Part shown: positions 53,940 to 64,000 of the stretch, piece by piece
How positions within the stretch are numbered: position 1 is the stretch's first letter
Layout of the letters: every line of letters begins with the position of its first letter
From: Galdieria partita
Taxonomy: Eukaryota > Rhodophyta > Bangiophyceae > Galdieriales > Galdieriaceae
Direction of reading: 5' to 3'
Assembly (NCBI GenBank): GCA_025991245.1
Contig: BQMJ01000068.1
Span: 62,001 to 126,000 of the forward strand
DNA length: 64,000 bases
Notes under the pieces: generated by a model
What the model saw: only the letters and a program-made list of their open reading frames with translations
Databases searched by the model: none
Told to the model about the DNA's origin: nothing
Made by a program: the position numbers and the translations under genes

Positions 53940-54057
53940 AAAAAAGAGATTGTGCAACGCTGTATCGAAATTCTTCCAGAAATCATTTTTGCAGCACGAG
54001 CAGGGCGCATGTGGCCTGAGTTGTGAAACGGACAGCAAAGCCTCGTAGTTCTCGTTC

Positions 54058-55317
54058 ATGCGATTTCCTGTTTCCAGAAACGGCAAACTATCAAGTCTTT
54101 CTGAAGTAGCCACTTCCGAGACAGGTTTTACATCTTCTTATTGCGGTGAAAACTCATTAGGGGAGAACGTCGAGACATCGAGACGTACCAGTGTCCATTT
54201 GGAAAGTCTCCGAAGGCCTAGCTTCAGAAGAAGAGGTTTTAATTTGTTTTGGATGTTGTTCCGTTTATGGAACGTGAGAATGTTACTGTCCTATATGGCT
54301 TGTGGCTTTCGTTGGTTCTCGAACAAGTCTTGGTTGAGAGGTTTTTCACCAAAGGGAGGCATGTTGAAGCATTGGAAGGAAGAGTTTCTTGTTGAACTTG
54401 TTTTATTGAGAAGAAATTTTTTGTGGATACTTGTCTTGTTTTTCAGCATTGTATTCCACAATTCCTGCTCTAACCTTGCATATTATTTATATAACCAAGC
54501 AGAAGCCTACAAATTGGCACCTCTGCATGATTGGTTCTATGAGTTTCTTCCCAAGTTTTCTAAACTGTCTATAGCAGAGCGTATTTGTAATGTCAGTTTT
54601 TACATTATCAATTTGACTATGATAGCCGTAGCTTTTCAGCCTTTCTTTCGCTTGGATTACGTGTATAGCAGACTGTCACAGGATATGTTACGTGCTTATT
54701 GCTTTTCTCCTGTTACAGAATGGGAGGATAATAATACGGAGAGCACTAGAGAAGCCAGCAGTTTAGATTCATTTTGGTATAATGGAGGAGTTCGTATTAC
54801 TTCTATTCATATGATAAGGCGTTTTTCTGCCGCCTACTTTGTTGGTTGTTTATTGAGATGTACAAGTTTTTTGATAACAACACTTCCAGGAACTGCCGCT
54901 CATTGCTTACAGGAACCATTAGGATATTACGATCCTAACAAAGCACCTGGTTCGTGGAAGGATATTCTCTGGAATACCAATTGGGAAACAAAGTGTGGAG
55001 ATTTGTTGTTTAGTGGGCATTCACAACAAGGTATATTGGCCACTCTTATTATTCATCGTTATTGTTCTTTGCGAATCTTGGCATATCTTATGTGGCCGAT
55101 TTTGCTTATTTTTGAGTACACCATTATAGTAACTCGAAGACATTATTCAGTAGATGTTTTAGTTGCCATGTATGTTATTCCTTTGGTGTGGTATTGGTTA
55201 AGTCAAAGTTCATTGTTGGATGAAGCCAATGATCAGTGGGTTGTAGAAAAAGTCCTAAATAAGATAAGTTTGTATAGATATGTAAGAGACGAGCCTGAAG
55301 CAGACGGAGTTGTTTAA
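54058..55317 (+). CDS. Sphingomyelin/inositol-phosphorylceramide synthase-like membrane protein
   Basis: Intronless, 419 residues. About six hydrophobic segments follow a polar N-terminus. The C-terminal PAP2-type active site is complete: CGDLLFSGHSQQGILATLII gives the first catalytic His, and RRHYSVDVLVAMYVIPLVW gives the second His and Asp. The CGDxxFSGH...HYxxDV arrangement marks the sphingomyelin synthase / IPC synthase family, which transfers a phospho-head group from phospholipid to ceramide in the Golgi. Which head group is used cannot be told from sequence. Confidence 0.85.
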   Translation: MRFPVSRNGKLSSLSEVATSETGFTSSYCGENSLGENVETSRRTSVHLESLRRPSFRRRGFNLFWMLFRLWNVRMLLSYMACGFRWFSNKSWLRGFSPKGGMLKHWKEEFLVELVLLRRNFLWILVLFFSIVFHNSCSNLAYYLYNQAEAYKLAPLHDWFYEFLPKFSKLSIAERICNVSFYIINLTMIAVAFQPFFRLDYVYSRLSQDMLRAYCFSPVTEWEDNNTESTREASSLDSFWYNGGVRITSIHMIRRFSAAYFVGCLLRCTSFLITTLPGTAAHCLQEPLGYYDPNKAPGSWKDILWNTNWETKCGDLLFSGHSQQGILATLIIHRYCSLRILAYLMWPILLIFEYTIIVTRRHYSVDVLVAMYVIPLVWYWLSQSSLLDEANDQWVVEKVLNKISLYRYVRDEPEADGVV

Positions 55318-55373
55318 AGAAGAATTGGGTTTATATACTATTATAAATAAACGCAACTTGTGTAAGCACCAAG

Positions 55374-55961
55374 TTATTCTTGTTTACTTGCAAATGAAAG
55401 TGGTAAGCCCATCGTCTTTGCCAGTGCTTCAAAGTCTTCTTCCAAAGCTTCATCCTTTGACTGAGTAACATATTGTTCAGATTGCTTCTGGTTGAACGAG
55501 TCAGGTTCTTTTTGATTGTTCAAGTCAACCTTTACATCACTTTTGTTTTGTGACAACTTTTCAATTCGACTCTTTACAGATTCTACATTCACTCTTTCCA
55601 CTCTTAATGACATACCCAAGTTTTTTTGGTGAATTCGGCTATTGAGGTGGTTCAAATAAGCGTTGGAGTCTTTCTGTAACACTTTACATATTTCACAGTA
55701 GAAACCGCTATTTTTATCTCTCAATGAAGAAACTACAGTTGCTTTTCCTACTCTTTTTTCAAAATCCAATTGATAGTCTCTTCTTTCTAACCAAGACCGC
55801 GTAGGTGCGAAAGGGTCGTCTTCGGGTTGTTTTGCCTTTTTAGCTCGCTCCCTTTCATTCTTTTCGTCTTGTTCTCTTTTTTCTTGTTGTTTGTTTTCCA
55901 AGAAAGCCTTGTCCCAAGTTCTTCTACCCGTCACAGAAGAAACGCGCGTTTCCTTTTTCAT
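55374..55961 (-). CDS. SNU23: Tri-snRNP zinc-finger protein Snu23/ZMAT2
   Basis: Intronless, 195 residues. Begins VTGRRTWDKAFLENKQQEKR with a charged helix, then WLERRDYQLDFEKRVGKATV, a single U1-like C2H2 finger (FYCEICKVLQKDSNAYLNHL...H), and the hallmark HQKNLGMSLRVERVNVESVK. Snu23 sits in the U4/U6.U5 tri-snRNP and pre-B complex near the 5' splice site. The C-terminal 60 residues are polar and not conserved. The start is 62 bp from the divergent IDH start. Confidence 0.93.
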   Translation of the reverse strand: MKKETRVSSVTGRRTWDKAFLENKQQEKREQDEKNERERAKKAKQPEDDPFAPTRSWLERRDYQLDFEKRVGKATVVSSLRDKNSGFYCEICKVLQKDSNAYLNHLNSRIHQKNLGMSLRVERVNVESVKSRIEKLSQNKSDVKVDLNNQKEPDSFNQKQSEQYVTQSKDEALEEDFEALAKTMGLPLSFASKQE

Positions 55962-56023
55962 CTTCCAATGACAATGGGCAAGTAAGAAGAGCCAACTTGG
56001 GCCATTGGTGGAGAGTTGTCCTC

Positions 56024-57419
56024 ATGAATGGTTTTGTACAATACTTGAAGCAAGTTCAAGGATATTCCAAGCTTTTTACCATTCGTTCAGTCGATAGATT
56101 GGTTTCGAATCGATCGCTATCCACTGCTTCACAACGATATACCGTGACTTTATTTCCCGGCGACGGTATTGGTCCGGAAATATCTCAAGCTGTACAAGAT
56201 GTCTTTGCTGCAGCCAAACTTCCTATTGATTGGGAAGTATATCATGTTTCCACAAAGTCTGTGAAACCTGGAGAAGATTTGATTCCAAAGGAAGCTTTAG
56301 ATGCTGTGAAGAGGAACGGTTATGGTTTAAAAGGTAAACGACTAGATGCACTTGTAGTGAAGCACATCTATATATATATTTGATGGATGGATTGGTTCAT
56401 ACTTTGTTTAGGACCTTTAGAGACTCCTATTGGAAAGGGACATAAATCTCTCAATTTGACGCTAAGAAAAGCACTATCTTTGTATGCCAACGTAAGACCT
56501 TGTGTTAGTGTCCCAGGAGTGAAGACCAAATATGGTGAGAGTGTCTTTGTGATCTGTTTCTTAGTGTTTATATTTTATAGAGAATGTGAACGTCGTTACT
56601 GTTCGTGAGAATACGGAAGGTGAATATAGTGGTTTGGAACATATGGTGTATCCCGGTGTTGTAGAAATGATCAAGTTGATAACCAGACAAGCTTCACTAC
56701 GAGTTGCTAGATATGCTTTTGAATATGCCAAGAACAATCAAAGAAAGTAAGAAGAAAGTATTTTTTGAAATGTTATGATAACGGGTCATAGAATGGTAAC
56801 TGCTGTACATAAAGCCACCGTCATGAAACGAGCAGATGGTCTATTTTTGGAATGTTGTCGAGAAGTGGCACAAGAATATCCCAATATTCAATATGAAGAA
56901 ATGCTGATTGATACTTGTGCTGCCCATTTAGTACAGAATCCTTCACGATTAGATGTGATGGTTATGCCCAATCTATATGGAGATATCATTAGTGATTTAT
57001 GTGCTGGTCTGATAGGTATTATTCTCTCTCTTGATATATCTTTCTTTGAGAGTGATGGTTGTATGTGTGTGTGTATAGGTGGATTAGGTTTGACTCCATC
57101 GGGCAATATGGGTGAAAGTTGTATGTTGGCAGAAGCAGTTCATGGCACAGCACCTGATATTGCTGGAAAGAATCTTGCCAATCCTACTGCTCTGTTATTG
57201 AGTTCCCTTATGATGGTTCGTCAAATGAAGCTTTTTGAAAAGGCAGATATCATTGAAAATGCAATCTATGATGTATTGAAAGAAGGAAAGGTAAGTGGAA
57301 TAGAGTGCTCATCAAGACTCATATCGTTCAAGGTACGTACGAGAGACTTGGGTGGAACAGCCACTTGTACGGATTACACTTTGGCCATTGTGGACAAAAT
57401 CCACAAGTCACTTGAATAA
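56024..57419 (+). CDS. IDH: NAD-dependent isocitrate dehydrogenase subunit, mitochondrial
   Basis: Six exons: 56024-56333, 56412-56534, 56581-56746, 56792-57015, 57079-57290 and 57333-57419; 373 residues. The N-terminus ([20 protein letters not shown]...RSLSTASQ) is a mitochondrial presequence. Core: [99 protein letters not shown] and [20 protein letters not shown], then [14 protein letters not shown]. The family is IDH3/IDH of the TCA cycle. Two introns (57016-57078 and 57291-57332) are multiples of three with no stops. PEX19 begins 17 bp after the stop. Confidence 0.93.
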
Positions 57420-57436
57420 AAAGTCTTTTGAGCAGA

Positions 57437-58181
57437 ATGACAAGTTCACATAAAGAAAACTCTGAAGAGTTGGATGATATTTTAGCAAAGACACTAGAAG
57501 AGTTTTCAGTTGATGATGACGCCGTCCATGAAAGTGTCCCTCATAGCTCGGACCAAGAAGAAAAGGATTACACGGCTTCTTTAGAGCAAGTGTTGAATAT
57601 GTTGTCGCAAGAACAACAACCAAACGAGTCCGAAGATTATCAGCAGTTGTTACAAAGTCTTGTTTCTCAATTTTCCAAATGGGAAGGTGGGAAAGGAGGA
57701 GAAGAAACAACAACAACAACAACAGATGAAGAGCATACTCGAGGGGCTACCAGTGGCTTCTCAGGTCAAGAACAAAATGACACGGAAGAAGACTTGGAGA
57801 ATATGATGCAAATGATAGTGAGGCAATTGCTTTCCAAGGAAATATTACAGGAACCTATGGAACAGCTTTATCAACGTTATTGCTTGTGGTTGGATGAAAA
57901 TCAAGGTTCTTCAGAAGACTATGAGCGATACGTACAACAGAAGCAAATGGTATATCAGATATGTGAAGAATATCGTGGAGAAGGAGACACTGATAAAGTA
58001 TTACAGTTACTACAGCAAGTAAGTAGAGAGAGAGAGTTGTTATTTTGGACAAAGTTTGATTCCATGATAGATGCAAAGTTTGGGTGCACCTCCTCCCAAT
58101 GTTATTTCACAAACAGAAGAGAATGAACCACTAGTAGATTCCCAATTGAGAGATTTACAGAGTCAGTGTCAGACTCAATAA
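57437..58181 (+). CDS. PEX19: Peroxin 19, peroxisomal membrane-protein chaperone
   Basis: Exons 57437-58018 and 58071-58181, phase 0; 230 residues. An acidic N-terminal half (DDILAKTLEEFSVDDDA...) is followed by the conserved C-terminal helical domain: IVRQLLSKEILQEPMEQLYQ, RYCLWLDENQGSSEDYERYV and QQKQMVYQICEEYRG, then MQSLGAPPPNVI. The protein ends CQTQ, a farnesylation-type CaaX box as in other PEX19 proteins. PEX19 binds newly made peroxisomal membrane proteins and docks on PEX3. An ACA/CAA repeat encodes a run of Thr near residue 95. Confidence 0.92.
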
Positions 58182-58245
58182 GAATATATCTTGTACGTTG
58201 TATATTGAAAGACATTTATTGTCGATAGAATGCAATGGGAGGAAT

Positions 58246-59515
58246 CTACTGAGGAAACTGAAATGAAGGAGATACAAGTTCTGCAATATGTTTGAATCGA
58301 ATCAACTGTTTGTTCTTTCCAGCTATTTGTTGTTCAAGTGCAAATAGAAAGGCAAATTCTTCGTCATCGCAATGATGAAAACTGGCAACTATATCTTGCC
58401 CTTTCGATTGTTTATAAGGTGGTTGGGAATAATAAGTATCAAAATAGCTTTTAGGATCGACCCCTATAAAATGTGTTCCCATAGGCACAATTGAGAGTCC
58501 CAATTCTTGAAAGCAAAGACCAACTTTGATATCACCAGCCCAGCAATCTTGAAACCGTTGCATACACCAAGGTATCATATCTATCAAAGCTTCTAAAGCC
58601 CAATAATTGAGGATGATTCCAGAACCTCCATGTGCAAACCAAGGATTCAAAGATCCATTGGTGACACCACTTGGGTCATAACCTTCACATAAAGCCACAT
58701 TGTACTGATTTCCCATATAAATAGGAATTTCTTCTCTCATGGCCTCTTCAAAGATGGGATGTTGTAAGATCGCTGCCAAACCATCTAAAAAGAAAAAAGT
58801 ATCATCGTCACACATAATATACCAATCCATATAAGGAAACTTTTTCCACAACATATGAAAACCTGGTAGATTCTTTTCTCTGTCTTGCCTATAGTTTACT
58901 TTAAATTTCTCGCCCTCTTTGTTGTGTTTCAACTTACCACCAACCCACGTTGGCTTGGTCCACCGTTACTTCCAAAGTTTTCCTTTGACTCGATGACTCA
59001 AGTAGCAGTGGTTGTCTGTTTTCTAGAAAAGTGTACAGCGACAATCCTACTGATTCGAACAATTCCTTCAAACCTATCGCACCATACCTAGAGTCTGCTT
59101 GGTCACTCACAATGATATAATGCTTTACTCTCTGTAACCAAGTACTGTTAGGATTGGGAAATCTATCTTCAATAACTTGTGCTCCAGTTTTCATAGCAAA
59201 GGCAACTCTATTGGACAGCGCATTCCAAGCAGCATCTGTATCACTTAACAACTTGGTATTATCCTCCAAGGGAGAAGAATAAAACAGTCCATAGTACAAG
59301 TGACGTAAACTCCATAGGATAGCTATTGTCAATATAAATACTATCCATACAATAAAGATATAGTGCTTGTTCCAAAAAGCTCCCACACCACTTGAGTCCA
59401 CTAACCCTCGTCCACGACCCTTTGACTTTTCTCCGTAAAAGTTTGAGTTGTTCATAGGTTGTTTCATTTTCGAGTGACGGCTTTTCCGTTTTCCACTAGT
59501 TGCATTGCAATGCAT
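58246..59515 (-). CDS. Fringe-like (GT31 type) membrane glycosyltransferase
   Basis: Exons 59515-58938 and 58888-58246; 406 residues. A basic N-terminus precedes one signal-anchor helix (YIFIVWIVFILTIAILWSLR, about 52-71). The lumenal domain has HYIIVSDQADSRYGAIGLKE, WKKFPYMDWYIMCDDDTFFF with a DDD metal motif, FAHGGSGIILNYWALEALID, and a final DEEFAFLFALEQQIA region. This is the fringe/GT31 (DUF604-like) layout of Golgi beta-1,3-glycosyltransferases. Donor and acceptor are unknown. It converges with PEX19 over 64 bp. Confidence 0.83.
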
Positions 59516-59802
59516 CAATAGTACTTATAACATGATTGGAGCAAACTCGTTGTTCTTCACGCAACGTGGAACGTATTGATTGGCCTCTTCAAAAGCTGCC
59601 ATGTCTCTTTGACAAAGGAGAGTTTGGACAACTTGTTCTCCCATAAAACTCAATGGTTGGGGAATCCAATGGCAAGTTTATACATAGAAACAAAGACTAT
59701 ATGAAGCCAAAGATATCTTCAAACACACAAACACAACACACACCAAAAGAGTATTCAACGTTGTTGCTTTGTTGGTCTCCATCCGTGGAAGAAATAATAC
59801 TT

Positions 59803-60443
59803 TCACCTCAACTCGTTGGACTCCAAACGTTGGCGAACTTGTGTCAAGGTGGGTGATAAACTCAAGTGAGGACAGTCGTCACTGTCTCTTGCAGAACTAG
59901 AATTGCACCTTGTTGGGGTCAAGGACGGTGTAGCTTGTCTACTCAATTCCTCCACTTTCTTCTCTAATTGCCTACAGAATACAATCAAAAGTAATTCTAA
60001 CACTACTTTTACACTTACTGTTTCTCTACTCGCAGTTCATCCAACTGTCGCTGTAAACGATTCACTATGAATTCTTGTTCCTGTTCCAACTGATTCTCTA
60101 TGTTTACTTTTTCTCTCCGCAACTGTTCCAATTTTTGTTGCAAGTTATTGGTCAGATACTCCTCTTCTTGCTCTATCTGAACTGCCAAGCGTTCTTTTTC
60201 TTCTTTCAACTCTGTTAAGCGCTTTATCAATTTATTGGCTATATATTCCTCCTCTGCCTCGATATGAGTTTGCATGGAAAATGATAATTGTTTCAACTCT
60301 TTCAACTCTTGTTCAACTACCTTTCTCTTGTGTCTTTCTGCAAATAGTTCTGCTTTGAGTTGTGATAATTCACTCAAGAGTTCTTCGTAACTTGGCTTTT
60401 TTGTTTGTAGGTCTTGTTCATTATCTCCTTCTAGGTAACTCAT
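59803..60443 (-). CDS. CCDC6: CCDC6-like coiled-coil protein
   Basis: Exons 60443-60019 and 59971-59803; 197 residues. Nearly all coiled coil with the repeating CCDC6 pattern: EEEYIANKLIKRLTELKEEK, EEEYLTNNLQQKLEQLRREK and EQEFIVNRLQRQLDELRVEK, each about 35 residues apart. The last is followed by a Ser/Pro-rich tail (ATPSLTPTRCNSSSARDSDD). Human CCDC6 is a cytosolic/nuclear phosphoprotein in DNA-damage control. The repeat motif is conserved widely but its role in algae is unknown. Confidence 0.85.
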
Positions 60444-60760
60444 TGTGAAGCTTTTTTAACCAGTTGCACAGTCTCAAACTTTGGGGAGCATATTGGAAAC
60501 CCTTGTTGGAACCATACACACGTCGGTCACCAACCCTCCACCAACCAATGATCCACACTCTACAATTTCTCTATTCTCTCCATATATGCACTTTATCGTC
60601 AAGTGGAATAGAACCATTCTTCTGGTGTTTTCATCCATTCACTTACATTCTTAAAACTATGACCAAGTGATGAAATATCTATATTCCATTCTCATAGATA
60701 GATAGAGAGAGAGATAGATGGATATGTACATACATCATTTCCCATTGATTCCTGGTCAAC
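60444..60760. other. 317-bp divergent intergenic region (CCDC6 / gamma-CA)
   Basis: Contains short GATA repeats around 60697-60723 but no recognisable gene or element. Confidence 0.5.
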
Positions 60761-61698
60761 ATGTCCGTTTGGGGTCAAATATGTCAAACAACAGGCAACT
60801 TGTTAAGAAAAAGTGGACAAGCTTTAGATAAAGTTGGGCAAAACTTTCAAGGTGTTTATGCTTACAAAGAACTTTGTAAGTGCTCGTTATCTATCGTTCT
60901 CTCTCCTCATTCGTTTCTCGTATAGTGAATAGACACCATCCCATCCGAGCTACTCTTGACAAAAAACCAATACTATCTACCCATGTATTTGTTGCCCCTA
61001 ATGCTTCAGTGATTGGAAAAGTAGAGCTGGGTTCAAACAGTTCGATATGGTATGGCTCCATCGTTCGTGGAGACGTTGCTTCGGTGACTATTGGAGAAAA
61101 TACCAACGTTCAAGATCGCGCTTATATACACTTGGTTAACGGTGATTCTTTGTTTCAAGGTGGAACAACAAACAACTACACAGAAACTATCATTGGGAAT
61201 AGAGTGTCGATAGGTCACGGTGCTATCATTCACGGGGCTCACATTCAAGATGAGTGTATGGTAGGCATGGGTGCCATTCTTTTGCAAGGTTGTAAAATAT
61301 CAAAACATGCCATAGTGGGTTCAGGTAAGAAGTCTTGTTTTGAGAGAACCTTTTGATAGAGCTTTCTAGGTGCCGTTGTTCCTCCCAAGGCAATCATTCC
61401 AAGTGGGGAGCTTTGGGCAGGTTCTCCTGCACGATTCGTGCGAAAACTACTGACAGAAGAAATAGACGCTATTTTGCAATCCGCGCAAGATTACACAAAC
61501 TTGGCTGCAGCACATGCAGTAGAGTGTTCTAAATCTTTGGAAGAGATCGAATCCGATAAAATTGCCAGAAAATTGCGATCTGAGTTGACTGCTGACCATG
61601 CTCCAACAGCAACAGATGAGGAAATTGAAGCTATAGTACAAGAAGAATTGAGCTTGTTTCGAAAACAAGTTGAAAAGCACAAACAACTGACCGCTTAA
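60761..61698 (+). CDS. Gamma-type carbonic anhydrase, mitochondrial
   Basis: Exons 60761-60875, 60926-61324 and 61370-61698; 280 residues. A short N-terminal region (MSVWGQICQTTGNLLRKSGQ...) is followed by a left-handed beta helix built of hexapeptide repeats: VFVAPNASVIGKVELGSNSS, IWYGSIVRGDVASVTIGENT, NVQDRAYIHLVNG and GNRVSIGHGAIIHGAHIQDE. The three zinc-ligand histidine positions (YIH, IGHG, IIHG) are kept. A helical C-terminal tail of about 80 residues follows. In plants and algae these proteins form the spherical arm domain of mitochondrial complex I; retained ligands also allow anhydrase activity. Confidence 0.92.
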
Positions 61699-61702
61699 AT
61701 TC

Positions 61703-61723
61703 TATATATATATATATATATAG
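61703..61723. repeat. (TA)n run downstream of gamma-CA
   Basis: About ten TA units five bases after the stop codon, within the 167-bp convergent gap before ADA2. Confidence 0.9.
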
Positions 61724-61865
61724 ATAAGAGAATCGAATGACATGAATGAGATATCGTTTGATCGGTATAATAACGGAAAGCAAATAGACTCATTCTATTT
61801 TGGTATCTTTATCAAATAATAAAACTTTTATTTTCCATGTTGCAAGTAGTCATAATTGACTCAGT

Positions 61866-63236
61866 TTATCTTTGCTGGGGCCAATCTACTATCCAAGGAG
61901 AATGACTCGTCGACTTCGTCTTTTTGTTTTCCGCGAGTTTTTTGACCATTTGTTGAAATTGAAAATAGTCTGATGGCTTAAAATGTATTGCAGAGCAAAA
62001 GGCTTTTTCCATGAATGACAACTTGTCATAGTCTTTCATACCTGTGCTAAGAGTCATAGGCTTATAATCAGTGCTCGATGAGGCAACAACTCTATTTGAT
62101 GACACTTTCTTCATTTTCTTCTTCTCTATGTCCTCTCTCTGGTTCGATTCATATAAAGGAGAATGCTTGATGCGATCCAAACGTTGTTCCAACTCTTCTA
62201 CACGACGAACAACTTGTCTTTCAAACTCTTCCGCCTCTTTGAAATTGCTAATGCCATTCGCTCGATACGATAATAAACGAACCAGTTCACTCCGATAGGC
62301 CATGTCTTGTTTCATAAACTGTACAAAAGTATCCAACTCCTCTTTGGACAAAAACTGACCTAAATTGAAAAAAAGCTCCATCCATTTGCTATCTTCATTG
62401 CCAAGTTTTTCCAAATCTTCATTGACTTGGTTGACATCATACATTTTCCATCTTAAAACTGCATCTTTTTTACGCTCTCTTTCTTGCAGCTTCAAATCAT
62501 ATATTTCCAACAACTTCATCTTCAAAAGTCTCTCTTCCACAGTGTCATCTTCTAGTATCTGTAACTCTGCTATGGTTGCTTCTGCATTGTCATCGTACTC
62601 AACATCAAAGTCTTTACGCTTTGGTAGAAACCCCGAAAGAATGGAGCTTTCATCAGGGGATACTTTTACTATACTGACTTCTTTCGTTGCTTGTTCAGCT
62701 TCTTTCCATTCTTGTGCACTTTCCGGTTCTTCTTGTTCCTTCATGGAAATCGCTGTCAAAGTCGTCTTAAAGTCCAAATTGGGAAGAGGAGCGGTAACAC
62801 CTTGAAGATAGACTTGATGGTAGTGTTGCTCACACTTGGTTTTCGACTTTGTTCGAACATATTCCGAAACTAGCTGCCAGTTGTGTAAGCCATACATGAG
62901 CAGGGCATCTAGTAGATTTTCTTCTTCTTCTGCAGTCCATCCTTGACAAAACGGAAACTCCGCAATGTACGATATGACTCTATAAGGATGATATGACCGG
63001 TGAGGATATATTTCTACTCCAACCGAAAAACACGACAGACACAGGTCAAAGTTTGGACATTCTGCACAACGAAAGTACAAAGTGCGGGTAATGTCTACTC
63101 CACAATAGTCACAAGTACATTTGGGACCAACCTTGATATCTCTTCTACCAGACCTTCTTGCTGCTAAAGGAGACGATACAGGGACGGTTTCCAAAGACCT
63201 CTTCCTCTTTTTCTTGGAACTGGTGCTTTCCGTCAT
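61866..63236 (-). CDS. ADA2: Transcriptional adaptor ADA2 (SAGA/GCN5 complex)
   Basis: Intronless, 456 residues from the ATG at 63236. N-terminal ZZ finger (CTCDYCGVDITRTLYFRCAE then CPNFDLCLSCF), then a SANT domain (FCQGWTAEEEENLLDALLMY...NWQLVSEYVRTKSKTKCEQH), a long charged coiled region (LKMKLLEIYDLKLQERERKK), and a C-terminal helical SWIRM-like domain (FMEKAFCSAIHFKPSDYFQF). ADA2 binds and stimulates the histone acetyltransferase GCN5. The start lies 44 bp from the divergent PRP3 start. Confidence 0.95.
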   Translation of the reverse strand: MTESTSSKKKRKRSLETVPVSSPLAARRSGRRDIKVGPKCTCDYCGVDITRTLYFRCAECPNFDLCLSCFSVGVEIYPHRSYHPYRVISYIAEFPFCQGWTAEEEENLLDALLMYGLHNWQLVSEYVRTKSKTKCEQHYHQVYLQGVTAPLPNLDFKTTLTAISMKEQEEPESAQEWKEAEQATKEVSIVKVSPDESSILSGFLPKRKDFDVEYDDNAEATIAELQILEDDTVEERLLKMKLLEIYDLKLQERERKKDAVLRWKMYDVNQVNEDLEKLGNEDSKWMELFFNLGQFLSKEELDTFVQFMKQDMAYRSELVRLLSYRANGISNFKEAEEFERQVVRRVEELEQRLDRIKHSPLYESNQREDIEKKKMKKVSSNRVVASSSTDYKPMTLSTGMKDYDKLSFMEKAFCSAIHFKPSDYFQFQQMVKKLAENKKTKSTSHSPWIVDWPQQR

Positions 63237-63280
63237 CAACTACCCCTATTTCGCTACCTTTCCATCTCTTGCCACGAACT

Positions 63281-64000
63281 ATGAAATTGATGGATCCAAT
63301 GGACCAACATGGGGTGGAGTCAACGAATAGACAACGAAAGAAACGCTCAAGGTTTACAGATGCTCCTAACGACGAAAGTAACAGGAAAAAGCCAGCAACC
63401 ACGCAAAATGACCAAGCTTTGGAAACGAAGCCCTCTCAAAAGGAAACACCGGAAGAGAGGATTGCGAGACTACAGGCAAGGATAGCAGCAAGGATGAAGG
63501 CTTCTAAAGTTTCCCTTTCTGAAAGCTCCCAAGACCCAACAGATGCGCAAAGAAAACAACAATTGGAAGAAGCAGCACAAAGAGCCCGAATGTTGGCTGA
63601 AAAGTATGCACAAACTTATGGATACAACTTACAAAGTAGCAGTGAAAACGACACGTTGATGAGCATTGGAAATATTTCCCAACCAGTGAGTAGCGTACCA
63701 GGTGAAACTGCCCGTGCGTTTTCGTTGGACAAGATACCCACAAAGCCAGTCAGTACTTTGAAAGTAAACGAAGAAACCTATAAGCAAAATCGTCTTAAGC
63801 GAGTTTTGAAGGTAGAAAAGTCGGATTTCATTGAAACTGATCCTAGAAAGAATCCTTATTATGATCCACGAGTGAAAGCTAGTAGTAACCGCCTTTTCAA
63901 AAAGTCTTTGGAATTTCTGCCAGAAGGTTTTTACCAAGAAAAGGCCGAGCGTATGAGGGAAAAGGCAGAAGCTGACGCAATGAGGGCGGAAATGAGACGT
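63281..64000 (+). CDS. PRP3: U4/U6 snRNP protein Prp3 (5' part)
   Basis: Open from the ATG at 63281 (another in-frame Met at 63290) to the window edge; 240 residues seen. The first 150 are basic and Gln/Ala/Glu-rich (ERIARLQARIAARMKASKVS; QLEEAAQRARMLAEKYAQTY). The conserved PRP3 block then begins: FIETDPRKNPYYDPRVKASS, NRLFKKSLEFLPEGFYQEKA and ERMREKAEADAMRAEMR. Prp3 holds the U4/U6 duplex in the tri-snRNP. The C-terminal DUF1115 domain lies outside the window. Confidence 0.88.
   Translation, partial: MKLMDPMDQHGVESTNRQRKKRSRFTDAPNDESNRKKPATTQNDQALETKPSQKETPEERIARLQARIAARMKASKVSLSESSQDPTDAQRKQQLEEAAQRARMLAEKYAQTYGYNLQSSSENDTLMSIGNISQPVSSVPGETARAFSLDKIPTKPVSTLKVNEETYKQNRLKRVLKVEKSDFIETDPRKNPYYDPRVKASSNRLFKKSLEFLPEGFYQEKAERMREKAEADAMRAEMRR

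Noticed and set aside
1-64000. tRNA, rRNA, transposon, LTR element or CRISPR array
   Set aside because: I looked for B-box-like GGTTCGA patterns, terminal repeats, reverse transcriptase or transposase motifs and spaced direct repeats; none was convincing.

Overview
This window is nuclear DNA from an intron-rich, gene-dense photosynthetic eukaryote. The best fit is a cyanidialean red alga of the Galdieria sulphuraria type. This rests on four things: about 44 protein genes in 64 kb; roughly 70 spliceosomal introns, nearly all 42-65 nt with GTAAGT/GTATGT-like donors; plastid-associated genes (PGR5, a membrane rubredoxin, ALAD, a transit-peptide FBPase, a Deg protease); and moderately AT-rich DNA. 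The species is inferred from gene structure and family content, not from any database match. I saw no transposon, retroelement, rRNA, tRNA or CRISPR.

Layout. 1-8.3 kb: 3' end of an unknown gene, an amidase, MED14, a SEC12/PREB-like protein only 10 bp downstream of MED14, and a PRA1 protein. 8.9-14.3 kb: two-ACT-domain protein, reticulon, FAF2/UBXD8-like UBX protein, GDP-mannose 3,5-epimerase. 15.2-20.8 kb: ornithine decarboxylase, a TSO1/LIN54-type CXC protein, PET100, a Kip-related CDK inhibitor, TBL1. 20.9-26.9 kb: SNU114, a coilin-like protein, prefoldin 6, ALAD. 26.9-36.9 kb: a glycosyltransferase, nicotinate phosphoribosyltransferase, a PPR protein, FBPase, RagC/D GTPase, plastid rubredoxin, PGR5. 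An AT-rich gap of about 1 kb follows. 38-47.6 kb: an MT-A70 adenine methyltransferase fused to four ZZ zinc fingers, PEX4, AHA1, an MFS transporter, methylmalonyl-CoA mutase, and an unknown SAP/DEK-like protein. 48-64 kb: Deg protease, NOM1, glucose-6-phosphate isomerase, TBP, a sphingolipid synthase-like protein, SNU23/ZMAT2, NAD-isocitrate dehydrogenase, PEX19, a fringe-like glycosyltransferase, CCDC6, gamma-carbonic anhydrase, ADA2 and the 5' end of PRP3.

Gene themes. There is no operon-like pathway cluster, but several themes recur: splicing (SNU114, SNU23, PRP3, coilin-like), transcription and chromatin (MED14, TBP, ADA2, TBL1, MT-A70-ZZ), cell cycle (KRP inhibitor, CXC protein, E2F-like promoter palindromes), peroxisome (PEX4, PEX19), and carbon metabolism (FBPase, GPI, IDH, MUT). 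Genes sit very close together: divergent start codons 44-62 bp apart occur four times, and same-strand neighbours 10-37 bp apart three times.

Most notable: the METTL3-like methyltransferase with a four-ZZ tail; a KRP-type CDK inhibitor with an E2F-like palindrome upstream; a coilin-like N-terminal domain; and near-zero spacing between tandem genes. Exon boundaries were worked out by hand from splice consensus, reading phase and protein-family conservation; where a junction is unsure this is stated.
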